A stretch of 59,393 nucleotides of DNA, taken from Merdiplasma sp964643295. Its GTDB lineage: Bacteria > Bacillota > Clostridia > Lachnospirales > Lachnospiraceae. The notes under the pieces are model-generated. The model searched no databases. It was not told the origin of the DNA and saw nothing but the letters and a program-made list of their open reading frames with translations. Made by a program: the position numbers and the translations under genes. The stretch covers positions 1 through 59,393 of the forward strand of contig CAZXSN010000012.1 of NCBI GenBank assembly GCA_964643295.1, in the 5' to 3' direction. Shown here piece after piece: positions 43,212-51,602 of the stretch (its first letter is position 1; every line of letters starts with the position of its first letter).

Positions 43212-45692
43212 TCAGATACCGCTTCCCGGAACCGGCGCCTGCGCGGCACTTACCGCTTTCTTTTCCAGGCCTGCGTTTAATCCTCCCTGCTCCCCCGGCA
43301 GCTGATAGAGCACATGCTCGATTCTGGGCAGGGTGATTCCTAATGCTTCCTGCAGTACCTCTTCCACGTTGGAGACCGGCACGATCTGAATGCTGGATTT
43401 GATCTCCTCCGGCACATCCTGAAGATCCTGCACATTCTCCGCCGGAATCAGCACCTTGCGAATTCCTGCCCTCTGAGCGCCGTAGAGCTTCTCTTTCAGT
43501 CCGCCAATCGGCGTAACCTCGCCCCGCAGCGTAATCTCGCCCGTCATCGCCAGATGCGGATCCACTTTCCGCCCGGTCACCAGGGAGGCCAGGGCCGTAA
43601 AAAGCGCAATCCCCGCGGACGGTCCATCCTTGGGAACCGCTCCGGACGGCACATGGATATGCAGATCCCGCTCGCCGAAATTCACGGTATCAAACGGCAG
43701 ACGGGACTTTAACAGGCTGATGGAAATGCGGGCGGACTCCTTCATCACATCGCCCAGCTGGCCGGTTAAGATAATCTCCCCGCTTCCCGGCATATCCGTC
43801 GTCTCGATAAACAAAATCTCTCCGCCAACCGGTGTCCAGGCCAGACCCGTCACCACTCCGGGAGGATTGTCCTCCTGCGCCGTCTCGTGTCTGGAGACCT
43901 TATGTCCCAGGATCTTCTCCAGATCTTCCTCCTGAATAGAAATCACATCCTCCGCCTGCCCGGTGACGATCTTTTCCGTCGAAGCCCGCGCCAGAGCGGC
44001 CAGCTGTTTTTTAAGTCCCCGCACACCCGCTTCCTGCGTATATTCCTCGATGATCTTACGCAGGATCTCATCGTCCACCTGAAGCTTTCCCGCCGGAATC
44101 CCGTTATCCGCCAGCACTTCCGCAAGCAGATGTTCCTTCCCGATATGAAACTTTTCATCCGGCGTATAACCGGAAATCTCGATCATTTCCATGCGGTCCA
44201 GAAGCGGCGCGGGAATTCCGTCCAGGGAATTGGCGGTCGCGATAAAGAACACATGCGACAGATCATACGGCAGATCCAGGTAATGGTCGGTAAAGGAAAA
44301 GTTCTGTTCCGGATCGAGCACTTCCAGAAGAGCGCTGGACGGATCGCCGGAAAAACCGCCCGGCGTCAGCTTGTCAATCTCATCCAGCACCAGCACCGGA
44401 TTCATGGTGCCCGCCCGCTTGATGCTCTCCAGGATGCGGCCCGGCATGGCTCCCACATAGGTTCTGCGGTGTCCGCGAATCTCCGCTTCATCCCGGATTC
44501 CTCCCAGACTCATGCGGATATATTTTCTCCCCAGCGCCTGAGCGATGCTCTTGCCCAGACTGGTCTTGCCGGTTCCCGGAGGACCGACCAGCAGAAGGGC
44601 AGAACCCTTGTTCTCGTCTTTTAGCTTCATCACCGCCAGATGCTGGATGATGCGCTCTTTCACCTGCTGCAGACCATAATGTCCTTCATCCAGAATTCTG
44701 CGGGCTTCCGCAAGGTCAATCGGAGCAGCTGTCTGCGGCTTCCACGGAAGAGCCAGAATAAAATCCAGGTAGTTGCGGATGACATTCTGCTCCATCCCCT
44801 CCTGTCCGGAACGCTCCAGCTTGCCAGCCTCCTCCAGTGCAACCTTTTTTACTTCCTCCGGCAGATCTGCTTTCTCGATCTTCGCCCGGTAATCGTCCCG
44901 GTCCTCCTCCTGCGGATCATCCTCGTGCAGTTCTTCCTGGATCGCGCGAAGCTGCGCCCGCAAAGCCTGCTCCCGATAAGCACGGTTGGCGCGTTCGGAG
45001 AAGCGCTCCCGCATCTGAATGTTCAGCTTTAAAAGCTCCCGCTGGCGAAGCAGGTAATCAATAAACAGAAGGCTTCTCTCCCTCTTGGAATCCGTATCCA
45101 TCAGCCGGTAGCGCTCGTCCCGGGATAAGGGCATGAACTGGCTTAAGTAAACCATCAGCGAGTTTAAATCAGTATAGGCATTCACTGCCCGCTGAAATTC
45201 CTCTCCGCCCTGAAACGACTGCGTAATCTCTTCCACCGCTTTTTTCAAGTAGTGCAGCATTTCTTCCCTGCTGCTCTCATCCAGATCCTCCTCGTCTTGA
45301 AGGATCATGGAGCGGGCGTAAAAGGAATCCCCCTCCTTGATGATGTCATAAAGTTCCGCCCGCTGCGTGATATGAGCGACCATGACCAGGCCGCCCTCCC
45401 CTTCCACGATGCTGTTGACCTTAAAGAACACGCCTCTGGGATAGAAGTCATCGACGCTGATGTCCTCATCCTCCCTCTTGTCTCTCAGCAAAGCGGCCAG
45501 GAAAGAACAGCTGCTTCCCTCATATTTTCTTCTCCACGCTTCTCCCGGCTGTCCCATCCGGAAGGATACATCCGTCTCCGGCAAAAGCAGCACACCGGAA
45601 ACCGGAAGAATCTCCTGTCTGAAATCGCCGCCAACTCCACAGTCCTCTGCGTAATCATCTATGTAATCATCTCTGTAATCACTGTCATCCAC
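43212..45692 (-). CDS. lon: Lon-type ATP-dependent protease
   Basis: This 826-residue protease degrades misfolded and regulatory proteins. Order: an N-terminal substrate-recognition domain (about 25-190), a coiled segment, the AAA+ module with GPPGTGKT (370-377) and LVLDEIDK, and the C-terminal protease domain with S692 in PKDGPSAG and K735 in GGLKEKL as the Ser-Lys dyad. The start chosen is GTG at 45692 behind AAGGGGG; an earlier in-frame TTG has no such site. The first 20 residues are unusually rich in Asp and Tyr. It lies 54 bases after tetR, with which it forms an operon. That is an unusual partner for lon. Confidence 0.93.
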   Translation of the reverse strand: MDDSDYRDDYIDDYAEDCGVGGDFRQEILPVSGVLLLPETDVSFRMGQPGEAWRRKYEGSSCSFLAALLRDKREDEDISVDDFYPRGVFFKVNSIVEGEGGLVMVAHITQRAELYDIIKEGDSFYARSMILQDEEDLDESSREEMLHYLKKAVEEITQSFQGGEEFQRAVNAYTDLNSLMVYLSQFMPLSRDERYRLMDTDSKRERSLLFIDYLLRQRELLKLNIQMRERFSERANRAYREQALRAQLRAIQEELHEDDPQEEDRDDYRAKIEKADLPEEVKKVALEEAGKLERSGQEGMEQNVIRNYLDFILALPWKPQTAAPIDLAEARRILDEGHYGLQQVKERIIQHLAVMKLKDENKGSALLLVGPPGTGKTSLGKSIAQALGRKYIRMSLGGIRDEAEIRGHRRTYVGAMPGRILESIKRAGTMNPVLVLDEIDKLTPGGFSGDPSSALLEVLDPEQNFSFTDHYLDLPYDLSHVFFIATANSLDGIPAPLLDRMEMIEISGYTPDEKFHIGKEHLLAEVLADNGIPAGKLQVDDEILRKIIEEYTQEAGVRGLKKQLAALARASTEKIVTGQAEDVISIQEEDLEKILGHKVSRHETAQEDNPPGVVTGLAWTPVGGEILFIETTDMPGSGEIILTGQLGDVMKESARISISLLKSRLPFDTVNFGERDLHIHVPSGAVPKDGPSAGIALFTALASLVTGRKVDPHLAMTGEITLRGEVTPIGGLKEKLYGAQRAGIRKVLIPAENVQDLQDVPEEIKSSIQIVPVSNVEEVLQEALGITLPRIEHVLYQLPGEQGGLNAGLEKKAVSAAQAPVPGSGI

Positions 45693-45746
45693 AGCAATAC
45701 CCCCTTCCACATCAACAAACTTCGGGTGTACATGGAACAAAAAAGT

Positions 45747-46319
45747 CTAACAGGCGGCGGAAAGCAGAGCCCCCTGAAGGATAGCAATCAGCTCCTTCAG
45801 CAAAACCTCTTCGTTCTCTCCGCAGACAACCGCCCCTTCGGTCAGCATCTTCACGGGCGTAAATATCATGCCGAACAGGTTAACCACATGATAAGGTTTA
45901 AAAATACCGGCATCCTCCCACTGCTGCAAAAGCCTGATCATTCTCCCAAGGCCCTCGATCTGGGAACAGCTGCTGGTAAGAGCCGGGCAGCTGGAGAACT
46001 GCTCCACAAAACGGAAAAGCTGCTCATGCTCTGTCATAAACCGGTAATATCCCCCGACTAATTCCTCAATGATCCGTCTGCCGTCATTCAGTCCTTCGGT
46101 CAGAAAAACCAGATACTCCCACAGTTCTTCGGCACACTCGGAATAAACGCTGCGCAGCATGCTTTCCTTGCTCTCATGGTAAACATATACGGTCGCCTGG
46201 GACACGCCCGCACACCGCGCGATCTTGGAGATGGACGCATCCGCAAATCCTTCCTCCAAAACCACCTGAATCACGGCCTCTTTGATCCGCTGTGCCTTTT
46301 CATCGTCTTTCCGTCTCAT
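45747..46319 (-). CDS. TetR/AcrR family transcriptional regulator
   Basis: This is a 190-residue repressor-type regulator. The N-terminal helix-turn-helix (about 10-55) has the family pattern with ISKIARCAGVSQATVYVYHESKE. The C-terminal ligand domain is unique and rich in hydrophobic helices. GGGAGG precedes the ATG. A promoter with a palindrome between its -35 and -10 boxes lies 25-50 bases upstream, a classic autorepression layout. lon follows in the same direction with 54 bases between, so lon is probably controlled by this protein. The inducer is unknown. Confidence 0.9.
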   Translation of the reverse strand: MRRKDDEKAQRIKEAVIQVVLEEGFADASISKIARCAGVSQATVYVYHESKESMLRSVYSECAEELWEYLVFLTEGLNDGRRIIEELVGGYYRFMTEHEQLFRFVEQFSSCPALTSSCSQIEGLGRMIRLLQQWEDAGIFKPYHVVNLFGMIFTPVKMLTEGAVVCGENEEVLLKELIAILQGALLSAAC

Positions 46320-46341
46320 GTCTATAAGCCTCCCGGATCCT

Positions 46342-46370
46342 ATATTAAACGATCACTCGTTTATTGTCAA
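46342..46370 (-). promoter_or_regulatory. Promoter of tetR-lon
   Basis: Minus strand: TTGACA (46365-46370), 17 bases, TAATAT (46342-46347). The start lies near 46335. Confidence 0.75.
46347..46362. promoter_or_regulatory. TetR-type operator in the tetR-lon promoter
   Basis: AAACGATCACTCGTTT: arms AAACGA and TCGTTT pair perfectly around four bases. It fills the spacer between -35 and -10, so binding would block polymerase. The sequence resembles operators of TetR regulators in other Firmicutes. Confidence 0.75.
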
Positions 46371-46650
46371 GCGGTTTTTTTCGTTGTTGTCCGTTTTGAG
46401 GCAAATTTGAGTAAATTTGAACACCAAAAGGAAAAGTTGTCAGAATATAGAGGAGAAATCCCTGCCGCTGCCAGTATTTTCTGGCAGCCGCGCAGGAGGA
46501 AGCCCTTTAGATCCTTACGGGCAAAGGGGATGAAAAAGCGGAAGAAGAGGAGAGAGCAAGACGGCGGACAGGCAAAGAGGATCGTGACGGTGATGGCAGG
46601 GCAAAACAGGAGCATTTCCCCCGGGGCATAACTTTCCTTTTCCCAAAGAC

Positions 46651-46684
46651 AAAAGGACACCCGTCCAAACCTGACAGGTGTCCC
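46651..46684 (-). terminator. Terminator of the Gfo/Idh gene
   Basis: On the minus strand GGACACC (46677-46683) pairs with GGTGTCC (46655-46661) followed by TTTTG. It lies about 85 bases past the stop. The remaining 46371-46650 stretch shows nothing else I can support. Confidence 0.75.
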
Positions 46685-46769
46685 AGGAAACAGATTCTTT
46701 CCCCGAAAAATGGACAGGGGTAAAATTTTCGTGCACAGAAAGACAGCTGCCTGTTCCTCTGCGCTTTAT

Positions 46770-47918
46770 TTACAGCGTCACCCAGGCGGCATCCTTCCGG
46801 CTGCTCTCCACACAGGCATGGACGAATTTCACGCCCGCGATTCCCGCATCCACAGACGGGAAATCATAGTCGTATCCGGAGAGTTCCTCGCCGTTGACTT
46901 TCTTAAGCACGGCCCCCGCCCATACTTTGTACATGTTCGCGAAAGCGGCAAACAGTCCTTCCGGATGGCCGGACGGAATCCTGTTTAACTGGGCGGAGCG
47001 CTCCGAGACATACGCCATCCCGCGGTTGTAAATCTGCGTTGGCTGACCCTTAAGAGTAACGAGAAGGATGTTCGGGTTCTCCTGCTGCCATTCAATCGCA
47101 CCCTTCGTGCCAAAAATCCTTACCACGAGTCCGTTCATATGCCCCACGCATACCTGGGAGGAGCAGAAGACGCCGTGCGCCCCGTTGTCAAACTCGACCA
47201 GGATGTTCGCGTTCAGGTCCAGCGGCTGGCCAAAGTAGTCAAGTTTGGCAGCTACCCGTTTCACATGCAGACCGGTCATATAGCAGACCGTATTCTCGAT
47301 ATGCGTCCCGATATCGCCGACGCAGTTCGAGATTCCGGCCACCTTCGGATCCTTGCGCCACACAGACAGCTTATTCATCGTCTGGTCGCCCGCGCCGATG
47401 TCATCGATCAGCCATTCCTGCAGATACTCCGCGTTCACATCGATCACTTCGCCGATATGGCCGCTTAAGATCAGCTCTCTTGCTTCCTTGACCATGTTGT
47501 TGCCGGAATAGGAATAGTTCACGCCAAATAAAAGGCCCTTCTCCTCGGCGATTCTTTTCAGTTCCTCCGCCTCGGCAACTTCAAAGCACAGAGGCTTTTC
47601 GCAGAACACATGGATGCCGTGTTCCAGAAATGTCTTCGCCACCTGATAATGGATGCGGTTCGGTGCGGCGATCGTCACAAAATCGATCCCGTCCTCCCTC
47701 GCGCTCTCCTTCTGCGCCATCTCCTCGTAGGAGCCGTAGACACGGTCCTCATCCAGCTCATAAAACTCCTGACAGGCTTTGTTCTTCTCCCCGTGGGAGC
47801 TGAAACACCCGGCCTTTAGCTGAGCGATCCGGTCAAAATCCGCCCCGATGCGGTGGACGGTTCCGATAAAGGCATCCAGTCCGCCGCCGACTAATCCATA
47901 ACTTACTTTCGTTTTCAT
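46770..47918 (-). CDS. Gfo/Idh/MocA family oxidoreductase
   Basis: This is a 382-residue NAD(P)-dependent sugar or inositol dehydrogenase-type protein. A Rossmann domain begins YGLVGGGLDAFIG (about 6-18). FCEKPLCFE (about 109-117) carries the catalytic Lys of the family, followed by the alpha/beta substrate domain with GVNYSYSGNN. The substrate is unknown. Relatives oxidise C3 or C1 hydroxyls of sugars. It follows the TIM-barrel isomerase gene by 71 bases, a frequent partnership in sugar and 3-keto-glycoside metabolism. Last gene of its transcript. Confidence 0.9.
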   Translation of the reverse strand: MKTKVSYGLVGGGLDAFIGTVHRIGADFDRIAQLKAGCFSSHGEKNKACQEFYELDEDRVYGSYEEMAQKESAREDGIDFVTIAAPNRIHYQVAKTFLEHGIHVFCEKPLCFEVAEAEELKRIAEEKGLLFGVNYSYSGNNMVKEARELILSGHIGEVIDVNAEYLQEWLIDDIGAGDQTMNKLSVWRKDPKVAGISNCVGDIGTHIENTVCYMTGLHVKRVAAKLDYFGQPLDLNANILVEFDNGAHGVFCSSQVCVGHMNGLVVRIFGTKGAIEWQQENPNILLVTLKGQPTQIYNRGMAYVSERSAQLNRIPSGHPEGLFAAFANMYKVWAGAVLKKVNGEELSGYDYDFPSVDAGIAGVKFVHACVESSRKDAAWVTL

Positions 47919-47989
47919 TGAAACTTCTCCTTTGTATCGTCAGATATCTGCCGTGCGGGACAGTCCCGCGCACCGGCAGATGATTACAC

Positions 47990-48979
47990 TCAGTTGGCGA
48001 TCGCCGCGTCAAATTTCACATCCGAGGGAGCGAAGTCCACTTTGCGCACGAAGGCGGCGGCTTCCGTCGCCCCGTAGATACGGTCCATACCGGAATCTTC
48101 CCATTCCACAGAGAGCGGGCCCTGGTAATCGAACTCGTTCAGCACACGGATAATCTCCTCGAAATTCACATCGCCGTGGCCTAAAGAACGGAAGTTCCAG
48201 CCTCTGCGCAGATCGCCGAAATCGATGTGGGAGCCAAGCAGTCCGGATCTGCCGTCCAGTGTCACGGCTGCGTCCTTCATGTGCACATGGTATACTCTGT
48301 CGATGAAGTCTCTCAGGAAAAGGTGCGGCTTAATCCCCTGCCAGATCAGATGGCTCGGATCAAAGTTCAGACCAAATTCCGGACGGTCCTCAAATTTCTT
48401 CAGCAGGCGCTGAGTGGTATAGTAATCGAAGGCGATCTCGCCGGGATGCACTTCCAGAGCAAACTTGATGCCGTTTTCGCAAAAGACGTCCAGAATCGGG
48501 CACCACAGGTCATAAATCTGCTGGAAGCCGTTCTCAATCATCTCTTCCGTCGTCTGCGGGAAAGAGTAAAGATATTTCCAGATCGGAGAACCGACAAAGC
48601 CCGTGACCACCGGGATGTCCAAATTTCTGGCAGCAACCGCCACATACTTCATCGTCTCGATCGCCCAGGCGCGGATGGCATCCTTCTGCCCGGCCAGTTC
48701 CGGCGGCGCAAAGTTGTCCAGACGCGGATCATCGTAATCCCCGACACACTGCCCGATCACATGCGCGGCAAGCGCCTTGCTCACCAGTCCGTACTTCGCC
48801 AGCGTATCCTTGATATACTGAACATACGCCGGATCCGTGGCGGCCTTTTTCGCGTCCAGATGCTTGCCCCAGCAGGCGATCTCCAGCCCGTCATATCCCA
48901 TCTGTTTTGCCAGCCTGCACGTTTCCTCAAACTCCAGATCTGCCCACTGGCAGGTCGTCAGCGTTACCAGTCTTGCCAT
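47990..48979 (-). CDS. Sugar phosphate isomerase/epimerase-like TIM barrel protein
   Basis: This is a 329-residue AP-endonuclease-2/xylose-isomerase-like TIM barrel (COG1082 type). Metal-ligand candidates are the Glu in FALEVHPGE, the Asp and His in NFDPSHL, the His in VYHVHMKD and the Glu in SVEWED, in the usual order. Members isomerise, epimerise or dehydrate sugars and inositols; some take part in C-glycoside cleavage. AGGAGG lies before the ATG. A promoter of its own is seen 60-90 bases upstream. It probably acts with the adjacent Gfo/Idh enzyme. Confidence 0.87.
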   Translation of the reverse strand: MARLVTLTTCQWADLEFEETCRLAKQMGYDGLEIACWGKHLDAKKAATDPAYVQYIKDTLAKYGLVSKALAAHVIGQCVGDYDDPRLDNFAPPELAGQKDAIRAWAIETMKYVAVAARNLDIPVVTGFVGSPIWKYLYSFPQTTEEMIENGFQQIYDLWCPILDVFCENGIKFALEVHPGEIAFDYYTTQRLLKKFEDRPEFGLNFDPSHLIWQGIKPHLFLRDFIDRVYHVHMKDAAVTLDGRSGLLGSHIDFGDLRRGWNFRSLGHGDVNFEEIIRVLNEFDYQGPLSVEWEDSGMDRIYGATEAAAFVRKVDFAPSDVKFDAAIAN

Positions 48980-49031
48980 TTTTCTTCCTCCTGCTTTCGT
49001 TCAAAATTTCGTTGCCGTGCTTCTTTTCTGA

Positions 49032-49067
49032 TATTCCCACTCTATCACAGATTTTTAATTCTGTCAA
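49032..49067 (-). promoter_or_regulatory. Promoter of isomerase-Gfo/Idh pair, with internal palindrome
   Basis: Minus strand: TTGACA (49062-49067), 17 bases, TAGAGT (49039-49044). The spacer contains ACAGA and TCTGT arms (49047-49051 and 49060-49064) eight bases apart, a possible operator. Confidence 0.65.
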
Positions 49068-49125
49068 ATACTTTTTGTAATCTATTATTCAAATGAGGTT
49101 GATAGATCTAAGGGCGTCAGCTTCC

Positions 49126-49206
49126 GCTAAAAGAGGACAAAAAAGCCGGAAACAATCGGGGGAGGAATCTTTGCATCCCTTTCTTCCCGCAGTCTCCGGC
49201 TTTATT
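49126..49206 (-). terminator. Terminator of the aldolase operon
   Basis: AAGCCGGA and TCCGGCTT arms enclose about 48 bases; the minus strand continues TTTTTTG and the plus strand TTATTTTTT, so it could work both ways. It is the last of three hairpins downstream of the 2-hydroxyacid dehydrogenase. Confidence 0.6.
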
Positions 49207-49229
49207 TTTTCTCTTTCCCTTTGTTTTAT

Positions 49230-49251
49230 CCCCGGGCTTTTTTGCCCGGGG
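49230..49251. repeat. GC-rich hairpin after the dehydrogenase
   Basis: CCCCGGGC and GCCCGGGG pair perfectly around six T (49230-49237, 49244-49251). A second hairpin, CCCCG with CGGGG, lies at 49263-49281, next to the stop codon. Together with the terminator they form a tandem array that may protect the 3' end. Confidence 0.65.
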
Positions 49252-49287
49252 TTTCTGCGATTCCCCGATTTCAAACCGGGGTTCTTC

Positions 49288-50346
49288 CTACTTTCTGACC
49301 TTCCAGATGTACTTTCTCGGCTCGCCTTTCAGGTAAGCGATCACTTCCTCGCCCATCATCGTTCCGGACCAGCCGTCCACGTCTGTGGTCAGACCCGCCA
49401 TATGCGGTGTGCAGACGACATTGCGCATCTTTAAAAGCGGATGATTTGCCGGAACCGGCTCTTCCCAGTACACATCGATGGCAGCGCCAGCGATCACTTT
49501 GTTCTGCAGGGCTTCCACGAAATCTTTCTGATCGATGACTGCAGCTCTGGCCGTGTTGATCAGATAGGCGGTGGGTTTCATCTTCGAGAACCAGTCCTTG
49601 TTGACCGATGCCTTCGTGGAGGGCAGAACCGGAAGGTGAATGCTCACGATATCGCTCTGGCTGAGCATGGTATCCAGATCAACGGCTTTCGCGCCGTCCG
49701 CCTCGATACGCTCGGCGGGCATATACGGATCATAAGCCAAAATCTCCATGCCGAATGCTTTCGCTCTCACGGCCACTTCCCGGCCGATCGCGCCGTAACC
49801 GGCGATCCCCAGCTTCTTGCCGTACAGTTCAAAGCCGATGCCGTAATCCGTGAACGGATGATTCTCATCCAGCGGACCGAAAGTCACATTTTTGACATCC
49901 GGCACATCGTAGATATCCTCCTTCGCGGGGCCTGTGTGCTCACCCTTGGAGAGGCCGGTCGCGCTTAAGGTCAGATGTCTTGCGGCGGCAATCATCAGTC
50001 CAATCGTGAATTCCGCTACCGCAACACGGTTTCTGCCCGGGGTATAGGAAAGCTGCAGACCTGCCTCAGCAATCGCGTCATGATCCACGGTCGCCGGTGT
50101 CCCCTTGGCAACGCCCATAAACTTCATCCCGGAAGCAGCCCAGGCCTTAATCGTCTCCGCGCCAGCGTATTCATCGCCGAGCACCACGAGTTCACTGCCC
50201 ATGCACTCTTCTCTTGTCATCTCTTCCGTCACGTTGCCTTTTCCATGTTTTAATTCCCCGCAGATCGTCACGTCGCACTGTTCTTCGATGACGCTCATCA
50301 GCTTCTCAGGGATCGGCGTACACAATGCCAGTTTCTTTTTCATCAA
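49288..50346 (-). CDS. D-isomer-specific 2-hydroxyacid dehydrogenase
   Basis: This is a 352-residue NAD-dependent dehydrogenase related to phosphoglycerate dehydrogenase. The NAD motif is GIAGYGAIGREV (about 185-196), and the catalytic residues are the Arg of NTARAA, the Glu of YWEEP and the His of CTPHMAG, in the usual order. An insertion of about 25 residues precedes the NAD motif. It reduces a 2-keto acid or oxidises a 2-hydroxy acid; which one is not clear. The ATG overlaps the end of the MFS gene as ATGA. Part of the operon aldolase - alcohol dehydrogenase - MFS - this gene. Confidence 0.9.
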   Translation of the reverse strand: MMKKKLALCTPIPEKLMSVIEEQCDVTICGELKHGKGNVTEEMTREECMGSELVVLGDEYAGAETIKAWAASGMKFMGVAKGTPATVDHDAIAEAGLQLSYTPGRNRVAVAEFTIGLMIAAARHLTLSATGLSKGEHTGPAKEDIYDVPDVKNVTFGPLDENHPFTDYGIGFELYGKKLGIAGYGAIGREVAVRAKAFGMEILAYDPYMPAERIEADGAKAVDLDTMLSQSDIVSIHLPVLPSTKASVNKDWFSKMKPTAYLINTARAAVIDQKDFVEALQNKVIAGAAIDVYWEEPVPANHPLLKMRNVVCTPHMAGLTTDVDGWSGTMMGEEVIAYLKGEPRKYIWKVRK

Positions 50347-51524
50347 ATCTTCCTCCGTTTTTCTTGTTGATATTGTTTCAGGGTTCCGACGAGCAAAACA
50401 GCCAGAACCGCAGCCAGGGCCATGCCCACGGTGGCGATTACATATACGTGGCCCGTGGCGCTGTCACCAAAGAAGATTCCGGACAGGCCGTTTAACACGG
50501 TCGGCGAGAGCAGCTGTCCGGCGCACATAAAGCAGGTAAAGCAGGCGGAACCCATCGCTGTCGCCACCGGCGGCACTGCGTTGGAAATGTTCACCATCGC
50601 CGTGGGAATAAACATTCCCTGGGAGAACCCGCAAAGAACCGCGCCTACAAGCAAAGGAGCCATGCTGCCGGGGAATAAAACCAGCAGAATGCCGCCCAGC
50701 ACAAAGCTGCCCATCGCCGCCGGCAAAGTAAAGCGTCCGGTAATTTTAGACACTTTCCCGAGCACCAGTCCCATGACGATCTGCGCGGCGGAGAAAACAC
50801 CGGTTAAGGTTCCGCTTGCCGCAGGATCCGCCGCCAGATTTCCGCTCAAGTGCATCGCGATGTTCGTGGTAAAACTCATCAGAAACAAAAATTCCAGCAG
50901 CCCTAAGAAAGAGATCTTGAACACATCCGCATTCAGACGGATCTTCTCTTTCCCGGTCACCTTTACGGTTCCGGTCTCCGGCAGCATCACAGCGATCACG
51001 ATCATGGAGATAAAGCCGATCAGATGCGTCGCATAAGCCCAGGTAAACCCGTGCCTTCCCAGCATTCCTGCAAGCGTTGTGGTCACGACCATGCCTGCGC
51101 CCACGCTGGCCGCCTGAATGCCCATGGCTGACGTGCGCTCTTCTCCCTCAAAGAATTCCGCCACCACTGCCGTGTTTAACGCCGTCGCCAGTCCCAGCCC
51201 GATTCCGTAAAGAATCCGGCAGGCAAACAAAAGATAAAAGCTGTCGGCTAAAAGCGGCACAAAGCCGGTGACACCGGCCACCAGACTTCCGAATACCAGC
51301 AGCCGTTTCTTGCTGATTTTCACCACCAGCACACCGGAGATCAAGGCGATGACCATTGCCAGAAGCGCCGGCCCGGTTATCAGCATCTGCACCAGATTCA
51401 CATTCACATCCGGGAAATGTTCCTGGATCTGCCCCAGCACCGGGGAAACTGAATACTGCAGCCCCTGGATAAAGGAAATGGCAACGATTGAGAGAAGTAC
51501 CCTGTATTTCTTGTTCCTGTCCAT
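50343..51524 (-). CDS. MFS transporter
   Basis: This is a 393-residue major facilitator with 12 predicted helices and the family's loop motif between helices 2 and 3 (GVLVVKISKKRLLVFG). It most likely imports the substrate of the surrounding catabolic genes or exports an end product. The ATG at 51524 is preferred; AAAGGA lies about 12 bases upstream. An in-frame start 22 codons earlier begins a polar stretch that no MFS protein needs. The gene lies 78 bases after the alcohol dehydrogenase and overlaps the next gene by four bases. Confidence 0.88.
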   Translation of the reverse strand: MDRNKKYRVLLSIVAISFIQGLQYSVSPVLGQIQEHFPDVNVNLVQMLITGPALLAMVIALISGVLVVKISKKRLLVFGSLVAGVTGFVPLLADSFYLLFACRILYGIGLGLATALNTAVVAEFFEGEERTSAMGIQAASVGAGMVVTTTLAGMLGRHGFTWAYATHLIGFISMIVIAVMLPETGTVKVTGKEKIRLNADVFKISFLGLLEFLFLMSFTTNIAMHLSGNLAADPAASGTLTGVFSAAQIVMGLVLGKVSKITGRFTLPAAMGSFVLGGILLVLFPGSMAPLLVGAVLCGFSQGMFIPTAMVNISNAVPPVATAMGSACFTCFMCAGQLLSPTVLNGLSGIFFGDSATGHVYVIATVGMALAAVLAVLLVGTLKQYQQEKRRKI

Positions 51525-51602
51525 AGCGTATAGATGTCCTTTCCTGATCGATGGATCTTTCCGGATCCGCGCGACTTCCCGGGGCCGCATAACTGTCTTG
51601 CT

